Shown here in pieces: positions 8,598 to 16,366 of a stretch of DNA of 64,000 nucleotides; the stretch's first letter is position 1; every line of letters starts with the position of its first letter. A program made the position numbers and the translations under genes. The DNA is from Candidatus Obscuribacterales bacterium (lineage in GTDB: Bacteria; Cyanobacteriota; Vampirovibrionia; Obscuribacterales; Obscuribacteraceae), in assembly GCA_021732085.1 (NCBI GenBank), contig JAKFVQ010000004.1, forward strand, positions 1 through 64,000, written 5' to 3'. The notes under the pieces were generated by a model, which did no database searches, had not been told where the DNA came from, and saw only the letters and a list, made by a program, of their open reading frames with translations.

Positions 8598-9461
8598 ATG
8601 CCGACCCAACACGAGATAAACTTCGACAGTCTTGAAGGACTCTACTGGCACAAACTTGGTCAGGCAAGTTTCAGTGGTGATCTATTGAACCTATTTCATC
8701 AGCTTGACCAGCATTTTGTAGATTGGTCAAAGAAATGGAATTCGGCCGAATATCAATTCGCTCCGTTCCTTAGCTCCTCGCAAATGAAAAAGCTTGATTA
8801 CTTCAAATCTTTTCCTCATCTACTAACCATCCCAGTCGTTATAGATGATGATAAGGATAATTTGAAGAAGTTCGCGGATTCAGCTATAGACGAGCAAGGC
8901 AAAATGAATCTCAGCCAGCTTGGCGAGATCCGGGAAGTATTGACACCAGCGGCGTGCTATCACATTTATGATGAAATGGAAGGCAGCGATTTTCCACACA
9001 CACAATATGTCACCACACGATGCGTCTGTTATCGACGGGAAAAATCTTACTCTCCACTGCAAAGACAGTGGGCATTCTCCATGAGAGAGATTGTTTGCTT
9101 GGGCGCAGCTGAGGACGTAAAAGCATACCTGGCAGACTTTGAAGAAATTCTGCTTCAGTTCTTTCAATCGCAGAATCTTCCGGTAAAATTCGAATATGCC
9201 ACAGACCCTTTTTTCAATCCGGCGACTAATCCAAAATACCTGATGCAAAAACTCGACCCGGTCAAAAAAGAAATGATCTACGACGGGCGGCTATCCATCG
9301 GCTCCCTCAACTTCCATCGCAGTTTCTTTGGAGAAACGTTCTCCATCAACACAAGCGGCGAGCCGGTCAATTCGGCTTGCGTGGCATTTGGTCTTGAGCG
9401 ATGGATGTATATGCTGCTTCGCGAACGCGGCCTCAAACCGGAGGCATGGAAGCTCGCATGA
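8598..9461 (+). CDS. Amino acid:[carrier protein] ligase, class II aaRS-like
   Basis: A 287-residue stand-alone catalytic core related to the atypical archaeal seryl-tRNA synthetase, without a tRNA-binding arm. Motif 2 is TTRCVCYRRE (139-148). Motif 3 is SACVAFGLERW (259-269). Between them lie QRQWAFSMREIVCLG and a lysine-containing loop (PATNPKYLMQKLD). Known family members bind zinc through Cys, Glu and Cys; candidates here are C142 or C144, E164 and C261. They activate small amino acids such as glycine or alanine with ATP and load the phosphopantetheine arm of a carrier protein instead of tRNA. The adjacent carrier protein supports the call. The amino acid specificity cannot be read with confidence. 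Confidence 0.87.
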   Translation: MPTQHEINFDSLEGLYWHKLGQASFSGDLLNLFHQLDQHFVDWSKKWNSAEYQFAPFLSSSQMKKLDYFKSFPHLLTIPVVIDDDKDNLKKFADSAIDEQGKMNLSQLGEIREVLTPAACYHIYDEMEGSDFPHTQYVTTRCVCYRREKSYSPLQRQWAFSMREIVCLGAAEDVKAYLADFEEILLQFFQSQNLPVKFEYATDPFFNPATNPKYLMQKLDPVKKEMIYDGRLSIGSLNFHRSFFGETFSINTSGEPVNSACVAFGLERWMYMLLRERGLKPEAWKLA

Positions 9462-10426
9462 GTACAATTCCTGATGACATCCAAACGTTGCTGAAGGATG
9501 CTTATGCAGCACTGGACGATGGCGATCTCGATCGCGCAGTCGACCTCGGTGAAGCATTACTTTCGCGCCGACATGTGCGCGGTTTTGAAATACTTGGACT
9601 GGCACTTGACCGGCAAGGCGATCTCGATGAAGCGATCGATATACTGAAAGAGGGTGTGGGAGCAGCTCCTGATGCCTTCCCACTTTGGGAACTCTTCGGA
9701 AACGTTCTCTCGAAAAAACAAATGTTTGAGGAAGCGCAGCAGGCTTATCAACGTGCTATCGAATGCCCCAATGCAGATGTTGAATCAGTGAAATACAATT
9801 TCGCCGTTATGTGGCGAAATGCGGGACATCTAGATCGCGCACTTACAATTGCTACTCAAATAAGCTCACCAAAGCTTGCCGTGCGAGCCAACACGTTGCG
9901 GACGACGCTTCTTAATAGCATGGGAATGTATGAGGATTGCGCCTACTTAGCAAATGCCGTTATCAATCAAATCATGAACCAGGACGAGATGACCGACGAG
10001 GACATGAAAGATCTGGCGCAAACATATGCAGAATTAGGCAGATCTTATTGGCTCGGGCGAAACGACAAACAAAGCGCATTTGAGAATTCATGGAAAGCAT
10101 TGGAATGGGAAAGATCAGACCCATCGGCGCTCTGGTTAATCAGAGAATTGATTGGCCGCAAATCACCCGCTTCACGATGGTACAGACTGGACGTCCAAGG
10201 TAAGTGGTATTTTCCACTGGAACAAAACAAAGACGCTCCGACATTTTCCGTCAGCTACGACATCGTTGCAGACAACGAAGAAGAGGCGCTCATGTTTGCA
10301 AAGCACTTGGAACCGCCAGAAATCCGCGATTCCATGAACGTCATATCTTGCGAAGATCGGGGACAGCACAGTAACCATATGCAAGGCCTTTATTGGCGCA
10401 GCAACTACAATTTCAATATGAGCTGA
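9458..10426 (+). CDS. TPR protein of the biosynthetic operon
   Basis: A 322-residue soluble protein starting at ATG 9458, with a 4-base ATGA overlap with the ligase stop. Residues ~20-150 form three to four TPR-like helical pairs (for example GFEILGLALDRQGDLDEAIDILKEG and a following FGNVLSKKQMFEEAQQAYQRAIE unit). The C-terminal ~90 residues include a short DAPTFSVSYDIVADNEEEALMFAKHLE segment unlike TPR. There is no signal peptide. It may scaffold carrier proteins with their enzymes, or act in regulation. No catalytic motif is visible. Confidence 0.75.
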   Translation: MSTIPDDIQTLLKDAYAALDDGDLDRAVDLGEALLSRRHVRGFEILGLALDRQGDLDEAIDILKEGVGAAPDAFPLWELFGNVLSKKQMFEEAQQAYQRAIECPNADVESVKYNFAVMWRNAGHLDRALTIATQISSPKLAVRANTLRTTLLNSMGMYEDCAYLANAVINQIMNQDEMTDEDMKDLAQTYAELGRSYWLGRNDKQSAFENSWKALEWERSDPSALWLIRELIGRKSPASRWYRLDVQGKWYFPLEQNKDAPTFSVSYDIVADNEEEALMFAKHLEPPEIRDSMNVISCEDRGQHSNHMQGLYWRSNYNFNMS

Positions 10427-10433
10427 GGTCGAA

Positions 10434-11540
10434 ATGTCAGATTCGATTTTAATAACCGGCGGAAATGGCTATCTCGGGCTGAGATTAGCGCAAGCATTGC
10501 TGAACCAAACGGATAAGACTATTCAACTTTGGATTCATTGCAGCAACGACGAAGACCGCAAGAAAAAGTCTGAGCCGGTCGTGGAGATGTTCAAAGATGC
10601 AATTGCGCAAAAGCGCCTCTCAATATGCGGCGGTGAGCTTAGCTCAGATGAACCGTTCAGAGGCATAGACCCATCACAGTTAACTGAGATAATACATTCC
10701 GCGGCAGTAACACGATTTACAGTCGAAGAGGATCTTGCAAACAACGTAAATGTTGAGGGAACACAGAAACTTCTCAACTTTGCTGGTCGCTGCCCAAAAC
10801 TGACCGCGGTCCAAGTTCTCAGCACCGTCTATGCAAGTGGATTAAGAACCGGGCTTGTGAAAGAAGAAGAGCTGTCCTCAGGCGCCTCGTTTTCCAATCA
10901 CTATGAAAGATCGAAGTGGGAATCAGAAGAGATTGCATTACGCCGGAAAGATCTACCAATCAATATTATTCGAATTTCCACACTAATCTCAGATGATCCA
11001 AGCGGCGTAGTCACCCAGCAAAATGCCTTCCACAACACACTAAAGCTATTCTATTATGGATTACTTTCGTTATTCCCTGGGGAGAAAAGCACACCTCTGT
11101 ATTTTGTGACCGGTGACTTTGTGGTTGATGCTCTAATGGCGATATTCAACTCCAGGCAAACTGGCAAGATCTTTCACGTATGCCATCGAGCCGCTGACAC
11201 AGCAACACTTGAGCAACTGGTCGATAGCGTTTTCGACACGTTCGGCTCCTATCCCGATTTCAAAACACGCAGGGTAATGAAACCTCTGTGGGCCGATGTT
11301 GAATCCTTCCAGTTATTAAATGATGGCATGGGAAGCCTTTCCGGTGGTGTCGTTGCCCAAGCGGTATCCAGCGTCGCTCCATTTTCAAAGCAACTTTTCG
11401 CTGCTAAAGATTTCGACAACTCAAATCTGCAAGCAGTGATGAAAAACTATTGCGCGCCCGACCCATTATTGCTGATCAACAACACTGCGCGCTATCTTGC
11501 AGACACTAAATGGGGGCGACAAATGCAACATGTCCACTGA
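10434..11540 (+). CDS. Extended SDR, thioester-reductase-like
   Basis: A 368-residue NAD(P)-binding protein. The nucleotide motif is GGNGYLG at 9-15, the HSAA strand is near 88-91, the catalytic serine is in LSTVYASG near 130, and Y157-x3-K161 lies in HYERSK. The sequence resembles the terminal reductase domain of peptide synthetases and the fatty acyl-CoA reductase (male sterility) family, which release carrier- or CoA-bound acyl groups as aldehydes or alcohols. In an operon with two carrier proteins, reductive off-loading is a reasonable role. A plain sugar-type epimerase is less likely given the context. It begins 7 bases after the TPR gene and overlaps the phosphopantetheinyl transferase gene by 11 bases. 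Confidence 0.78.
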   Translation: MSDSILITGGNGYLGLRLAQALLNQTDKTIQLWIHCSNDEDRKKKSEPVVEMFKDAIAQKRLSICGGELSSDEPFRGIDPSQLTEIIHSAAVTRFTVEEDLANNVNVEGTQKLLNFAGRCPKLTAVQVLSTVYASGLRTGLVKEEELSSGASFSNHYERSKWESEEIALRRKDLPINIIRISTLISDDPSGVVTQQNAFHNTLKLFYYGLLSLFPGEKSTPLYFVTGDFVVDALMAIFNSRQTGKIFHVCHRAADTATLEQLVDSVFDTFGSYPDFKTRRVMKPLWADVESFQLLNDGMGSLSGGVVAQAVSSVAPFSKQLFAAKDFDNSNLQAVMKNYCAPDPLLLINNTARYLADTKWGRQMQHVH

Positions 11541-12276
11541 GGTGCCGCCCCGCCGGCGGGACCCCAACGAAAGCGAGAGATTGCAAATCGGGGATCTAGC
11601 CATCGACCCGCTGGAGTTCGAGGAATTTTTCTCGAGCGGATTTGGACGCCCAATTATTCCATGCATTGTCTCGGAACCACTGCGCAAAGAAGATCTGAGC
11701 GAGACGGAAGTTATTCAACTTGCTCAATTCAAGAATGAAAAACGAAGGCTTTCCTGGCTCAGAGGGCGGCGGGCGATCAAGATATTGCTGAGAGATCTCG
11801 AATTTGTCGAACCTCATTTTGAGTTTCAAATGATCGATACTTCCGCAACCTTTTTCCCACATCCTGCCTTTTCATTGAGCCACTCGCAAGAAGTCGCAAT
11901 TGCGATTGCGTGCATGGCGCCAGCCTTTGGAGTCGGCATCGATCTGGAATTCATCCGCCCAACAAAGCCGCAAATGTCCAAGTTCTACTTGCAAGAACAT
12001 GAGCGAAATTGGCTCGCAGATCTAGATCCTGATCAGCGAGCTTGCGAACAAATTAGACTTTGGACTGTGAAGGAAGCTGTTTTCAAAAGCGACCTCAACA
12101 ATCTCGACCGAACTTTAATGAGATACAGTTTGCATGACCCGCGAGCGGAGTCCGGCAAGGCCAGCGTCCCGGAATATGGCGGCGGCACTCAAGAAATCGA
12201 GTACAAATCGAAGCGATTTGGCGATGCCTGGATCACAATTGCAATCTCCTACGGGGAACAAAATAAGAGCGACTAA
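11530..12276 (+). CDS. 4'-phosphopantetheinyl transferase, Sfp type
   Basis: A 248-residue enzyme that transfers the phosphopantetheine arm from CoA to the serine of carrier proteins. Family motifs are all present: FSLSHSQEVAIA (114-125), GVGIDLE with magnesium ligands D138 and E140, and WTVKEAVFK with E182. The chosen start at ATG 11530 overlaps the reductase gene by 11 bases; an upstream in-frame GTG at 11497 is possible but lies deeper in that gene. A dedicated transferase within the operon supports the view that both carrier proteins are used in specialised metabolism. Confidence 0.87.
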   Translation: MSTEVPPRRRDPNESERLQIGDLAIDPLEFEEFFSSGFGRPIIPCIVSEPLRKEDLSETEVIQLAQFKNEKRRLSWLRGRRAIKILLRDLEFVEPHFEFQMIDTSATFFPHPAFSLSHSQEVAIAIACMAPAFGVGIDLEFIRPTKPQMSKFYLQEHERNWLADLDPDQRACEQIRLWTVKEAVFKSDLNNLDRTLMRYSLHDPRAESGKASVPEYGGGTQEIEYKSKRFGDAWITIAISYGEQNKSD

Positions 12277-12306
12277 GATCTTGAAGTATATGGAGAGCTA
12301 AAGGGA

Positions 12307-12891
12307 ATGAATGACAAGCTCAAAGAAAACGAAATTTGGCTGCTGAGTTTCTATAGAACTTCAGAAATCAGTGGCGCATTGTTTTTCGGCAAGCTGTGCA
12401 AGTCGCTTCGCCCTGGACCAATCCAGCATGACATGACTAAACATTTTTCAGATGAGGCGGTTCATTCATGGTTATGGACTGATTGCATCGAGCGCATGGG
12501 CGCAAAGCCGCTCAAGCTAGCCGATGCATATCAGGATCAATACCTGGCGGTTGCAGGCATGCCCGCAAACATGATGGAAATCCTGGCGCTGACCCACGTA
12601 TTTGAGAAGCGCGTGATCAGGCAGTATGCATTGCACAGCCGCGTCCCCGAGTTGAATCCAGAGATTGGTGGCACGCTCAGCAAAATTATGGATGATGAAA
12701 AATGGCATCTCAGCTGGGTCCATGATGCGCTGGCAAAAATGGAGCCAGAGTTCGGAAAAGAATATATTGATCAGACGATCAAGAAATTCTGGGATGCGGA
12801 TCAAGAAGTGTACAATCGAACCATGAATGAGCACGAAGAGCGAGTGCGAGATCTGGGAATACTAATGCCGGAAGCGCACAGCGGAATCTGA
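12307..12891 (+). CDS. Ferritin-like di-iron protein
   Basis: A 194-residue four-helix protein with a complete ferritin-like carboxylate di-iron ligand set: E20 (RTSEISGALFF), E50-x2-H53 (DEAVHSW), E100 (HVFEKRV) and E131-x2-H134 (DDEKWHLSW). The E-x29-E-x2-H ... E ... E-x2-H spacing matches oxygen-activating members such as the MiaE and rubrerythrin groups rather than storage ferritin. It lies 30 bases after the phosphopantetheinyl transferase gene and 56 before carrier protein 2, so it is likely a second oxygenase or oxidase of the pathway. Substrate unknown. Confidence 0.78.
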   Translation: MNDKLKENEIWLLSFYRTSEISGALFFGKLCKSLRPGPIQHDMTKHFSDEAVHSWLWTDCIERMGAKPLKLADAYQDQYLAVAGMPANMMEILALTHVFEKRVIRQYALHSRVPELNPEIGGTLSKIMDDEKWHLSWVHDALAKMEPEFGKEYIDQTIKKFWDADQEVYNRTMNEHEERVRDLGILMPEAHSGI

Positions 12892-12947
12892 TTTGAAGTT
12901 CAATCAGTCAACCAATCCATTACTACCGAAGCGAGGTTTGTTACAAT

Positions 12948-13217
12948 ATGAACTTCGAAGCAGCTCCATTGAAAGCATGTGTCATGGTTGACAACACAGA
13001 ATTTCGAAAGAAGATCGCAAGCATATTGCGAATTAGCTCAGACAAAGTGCAGGATAACTGCGCGCTGACCGATCTAGTTTCCGATTCGTTCGCACTCGTG
13101 GATATGGTTGTCGAGCTCCAAGAAGAACTTTCAGTCCGGCTGACACAAGAGAACTTGCGCGATGTGCGAACAGTTAGTGATCTCTGGGCCCAAATAGAAC
13201 CGCAACTTAAAAGTTAG
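12948..13217 (+). CDS. Acyl carrier protein 2
   Basis: An 89-residue carrier protein. The attachment serine is S47 in LVSDSFALVDMVVELQEE, with the expected acidic helix 2 after it. It is clearly different in sequence from carrier protein 1, so the two probably carry different groups, one aminoacyl and the other acyl. The true start could be the internal ATG at 12984, since neither ATG has a good ribosome-binding site. It is the last operon gene; its stop overlaps the stop of the convergent TPR gene by 3 bases. Confidence 0.82.
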   Translation: MNFEAAPLKACVMVDNTEFRKKIASILRISSDKVQDNCALTDLVSDSFALVDMVVELQEELSVRLTQENLRDVRTVSDLWAQIEPQLKS

Positions 13218-14716
13218 GTCTTGCTCGGTCCCTTTTTCCAATTTGTAATCAGCTTCTCAACCTGGCGGCTGCCGAAAAGATCGTTCTGATCTTTATATAT
13301 CTGCCCGGCCTTCTCCAGGTCGGCTATGGCACCCTTCACGTCTCCCAGAGCGTGACGACACTGAGCACCGAACTTGTAAGAAACGGCCAGATCGTGTCCT
13401 CGCTCGATGGAAGCGGTAAAGTCAGTGAGCGCGTCGTGGTGTCTATTCTTCAAAATATACTCCAACCCACGGTCGGCATATGCAGTCGAGGACTTCGGGT
13501 CAAGTTCGATTGATTTGCTGAAGTCGGCAATCGCTTTTTCAGAATCACCAACTCGGGAATAGACCAGGCCGCGAGCCTCGTACAGCCCTGATAACGAGTC
13601 CTTTCCGATCGCAATCGCTTTTGTGTAGTCGACAATTGCATGGTCCATTTTGCCGATTTCCAGATAAGCTTTTCCCCTGAGCGCATACAAACTCGCATCG
13701 TCAGGACTTATCGAAATTGCTTTTGTTAGATCCTCGATAGCGTGACTGAATGCCGACATATGCATATAAACATTCGCTCGCCAGCGGTATGCTTCCAGAC
13801 TATCGGGCGAATCGCTGATCGCGTCCGTAAATTCTTTGATCGCTCCCATATATTCACCAGCTCGCTCCATCGCCATTCCGCGCTCGACCATCTCGGCCGT
13901 CATATCGCTTTTCAGCTTCAGCGATTTTGAAAAGTGCTCGCGCAACTCCCTTGTGGTACGGCAATCCGGACCCTTCTCGAAATCAATCAAGTTGCTGTCT
14001 AATTTGACAGCCGTATTAAAATCTTTCAGCGCCAGCTCATTTTCTTTGCGCTTTTTGTAATAGCGCGCCCTGACTAAGTAAGCTTTCGCTTGCTCGGGAT
14101 CTAACTTGAGCGCATGATCGAGATCACGAATAGCGCGTTCATCATCACCTTCGCCTAAATAAACGTCTGCCCGGTTGATATACGTCAGTGGAATCTTCGG
14201 CTCCATCTCGATTGCTTTGTCGAGGTCAGCCAGGGCTTCCTTGCTCCTCCCCAATGCGGCCAGAGTCCGCCCACGGCAAATCAACACATGAACTCGATTA
14301 GCTTTATCAAGTTCATAAGCGGTGTTCAAGTCCACCAGCGCATTTTTGTAGTCCTCGCCTTCCAGGCGCGAAAGTCCGCGTTGCAAAAACAACTCGCCCT
14401 TCTTCGGATTGATGGAAATCGCTTTGCTGAATTCATTAGCAGCACCAGCAAAATCACCGTGCGAAAATTTTCCCAGACCAGTTGCCGTTAGACGCGAAAT
14501 TTCACTGTTCGGAAATTCATCAACGGTGGCAGCATCCAAGCCGGACGCTTGCGACCCTGAAAAAGGAAGCATTATGGTGCCGACTGCAAGGGTCAGCGCC
14601 AGCAGAGCCAGATTTGTATTTCTTCGCGACTTAGTCACTTGAGAATTCTCTAAGACTAGCAGGCTCATTCTACCGCTTGTTGCCACCGGCGGCACTCTTG
14701 AAGACCACGATTTCAT
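13214..14716 (-). CDS. Exported TPR-repeat protein
   Basis: A ~500-residue protein made almost entirely of 34-residue TPR units, about eleven. Examples are GKFSHGDFAGAANEFSKAI, RGLSRLEGEDYKNALVDLN and DADPEQ-like turns with a repeated A-x-Y-x-x-R-G-x-x-Y pattern. A hydrophobic segment (LALLALTLAVGTIMLPFSG) near residues 35-53 is a signal peptide or anchor, so the repeats should lie outside the cytoplasm. The start is uncertain: the ATG at 14716 has a weak GGGCGGG upstream, while an internal GTG at 14638 would give a conventional signal peptide (VTKSRRN). It is a protein-interaction scaffold with no catalytic motif. Confidence 0.85.
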   Translation of the reverse strand: MKSWSSRVPPVATSGRMSLLVLENSQVTKSRRNTNLALLALTLAVGTIMLPFSGSQASGLDAATVDEFPNSEISRLTATGLGKFSHGDFAGAANEFSKAISINPKKGELFLQRGLSRLEGEDYKNALVDLNTAYELDKANRVHVLICRGRTLAALGRSKEALADLDKAIEMEPKIPLTYINRADVYLGEGDDERAIRDLDHALKLDPEQAKAYLVRARYYKKRKENELALKDFNTAVKLDSNLIDFEKGPDCRTTRELREHFSKSLKLKSDMTAEMVERGMAMERAGEYMGAIKEFTDAISDSPDSLEAYRWRANVYMHMSAFSHAIEDLTKAISISPDDASLYALRGKAYLEIGKMDHAIVDYTKAIAIGKDSLSGLYEARGLVYSRVGDSEKAIADFSKSIELDPKSSTAYADRGLEYILKNRHHDALTDFTASIERGHDLAVSYKFGAQCRHALGDVKGAIADLEKAGQIYKDQNDLFGSRQVEKLITNWKKGPSKT

Positions 14717-14858
14717 AATCCCGCCCTTTTACCCTTTACAATGCGCCGTCCGCAAGGCATAGCTTACGTTTTCGGATGTATAATTTGAACTGTGAACGAG
14801 CAAACTTTTAGCCAGTCTGCTAAAACAGCTCTAGATGTTCCTCGCTGACGGAGGGGGA

Positions 14859-16358
14859 ATGGGATCCGATCCGAGCCAGAAACACGAGACTGGCAGTCTT
14901 GAAACGATGGAAACGAGCCATTCACTCGCGGGGTCTTTTGGCCGCGGGGTAAACGCGATTCGCCCACAGCCAAGCAAGGCATTGTGGACAACGATCATCG
15001 CCACGATTGTGGTTATTGCCGGCGTGCTTGTTTTCATGTTCTCGCACCAGAAACCGGCCGAAAAGACCAGCGATCCATTGAGCACTGCCGTGCTCACCGT
15101 CAAGACCGCGAAGGCGGAGCTCAAACGAACAAATCGTCATTTGGCAGTTAACGGATCCGTGTCGGCCTGGGATCCGCTTGCAATCGGCGCCGAAGTTCAA
15201 GGTTTGCGTATAGCTGAAATCAAAGTAGAAGAAGGCGATTCGGTGCGACAAGGTCAAATTCTTGCCACGCTCAATTCAACAGTGCTGCGTGCTCAGCTCG
15301 AACAACAGAAAGCAAGACTGGCAGCGGATCAAGCGGCCTTGAAGAAAGCGATACAGCCAAATCGTATCGAAGATCTCAATACATGGAGAGCCGCGCTCTC
15401 CCAAGCGGAAGCAAACGTAGCGCAAGAAGAAGCTAATCTCTTCCGCGCCAAATCCAACGCAGGAAATCTTCAGGCTCACGCTAATCGTTATTTGGAATTG
15501 CGCAAACAAGGTGCCGTCAGCCAGATGGAAACTGATAATGCTGTAACGAACAGCAAGACGGCAAGCGCAGACATGTCCGCAGCAGAGAAAAAAGTTGAGG
15601 CAATGCGTTTTGCTTTAAAGCAGGCTCGCGAGAAACTGCTGATGGCCGAACGCGGCGGACGCCACGAGGACATACTAATTTCGCAAGCTGGCATGCAAGA
15701 AACGACCGCACGTGTAAAGCAACTCGAAGCTCAAATTGAGCAGACAATTATTCGAGCACCGGACGACGGAAAAATCATCAAGCGTGAAGCACATATAGGC
15801 GAAATAAGTTCTGTTGGAAAAACGATGTTCACTATGGTGCGAGACCATAGACTAGAGTTGAGAGCTTACATTCCAGAAGCTGACATTGGAAAGTTGAGCG
15901 CCGGACAACCTGTCGTAATGACGCCATCAATGCGCAACAAGCGCGAAGAAATTATTGGAAGAATCCGCGAAATCAGCCCCGCGGTGGATGAGCGCACCAG
16001 ACTCGGTGTAGTGCGGATCGACCTTCCCAATAACGATCACAAGATCAAGCCGGGTCAGTTCTTTCACGCCAAAATCGATCTCGGCGTCGAAGATGTTTTA
16101 ACCGTGCCATCACGAGCGGTACTGAGCCGCGACGAGCACGACATTGTGTATTTGCTAAATGGCAATCATGCTGAGCTGCGTCGAGTTACCATCGGCGAAC
16201 CACTTGGTGAGACCATCGAGATTCTCGAAGGACTCAATCCCGGAGACGAAGTAATCGTTACTGGCGCTGGATTCATGAAGAATGGCGATTTGGTTCGCGT
16301 CGCATCTCCAGATTCTGCAGATGCCAACAGTGACGAAAACAGCCCTGCCGCGCGATAA
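14859..16358 (+). CDS. RND efflux membrane fusion protein (HlyD/AcrA family)
   Basis: A ~499-residue periplasmic adaptor. One N-terminal membrane anchor (ALWTTIIATIVVIAGVLVFMF) is followed by the first half of the lipoyl domain (VQGLRIAEIKVEEGDSVRQGQIL) and a long helical hairpin rich in Ala/Gln/Glu. Then come the second lipoyl half (IIRAPDDGKIIKREAHIGEISS) and a beta-barrel (PSRAVLSRDEHDIVYLL). GGAGG lies four bases before ATG 14859; ATG 14835 is an alternative that adds eight residues. It pairs with the transporter gene 8 bases downstream to span the envelope. No outer-membrane TolC gene is in the window. Confidence 0.9.
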   Translation: MGSDPSQKHETGSLETMETSHSLAGSFGRGVNAIRPQPSKALWTTIIATIVVIAGVLVFMFSHQKPAEKTSDPLSTAVLTVKTAKAELKRTNRHLAVNGSVSAWDPLAIGAEVQGLRIAEIKVEEGDSVRQGQILATLNSTVLRAQLEQQKARLAADQAALKKAIQPNRIEDLNTWRAALSQAEANVAQEEANLFRAKSNAGNLQAHANRYLELRKQGAVSQMETDNAVTNSKTASADMSAAEKKVEAMRFALKQAREKLLMAERGGRHEDILISQAGMQETTARVKQLEAQIEQTIIRAPDDGKIIKREAHIGEISSVGKTMFTMVRDHRLELRAYIPEADIGKLSAGQPVVMTPSMRNKREEIIGRIREISPAVDERTRLGVVRIDLPNNDHKIKPGQFFHAKIDLGVEDVLTVPSRAVLSRDEHDIVYLLNGNHAELRRVTIGEPLGETIEILEGLNPGDEVIVTGAGFMKNGDLVRVASPDSADANSDENSPAAR

Positions 16359-16366
16359 GGTGAACT

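Noticed and set aside
12892..12947. A separate promoter before carrier protein 2
   Set aside because: TTGTTACAATAT resembles a -10 region, but no fitting -35 exists and the 56-base gap is normal for the operon.
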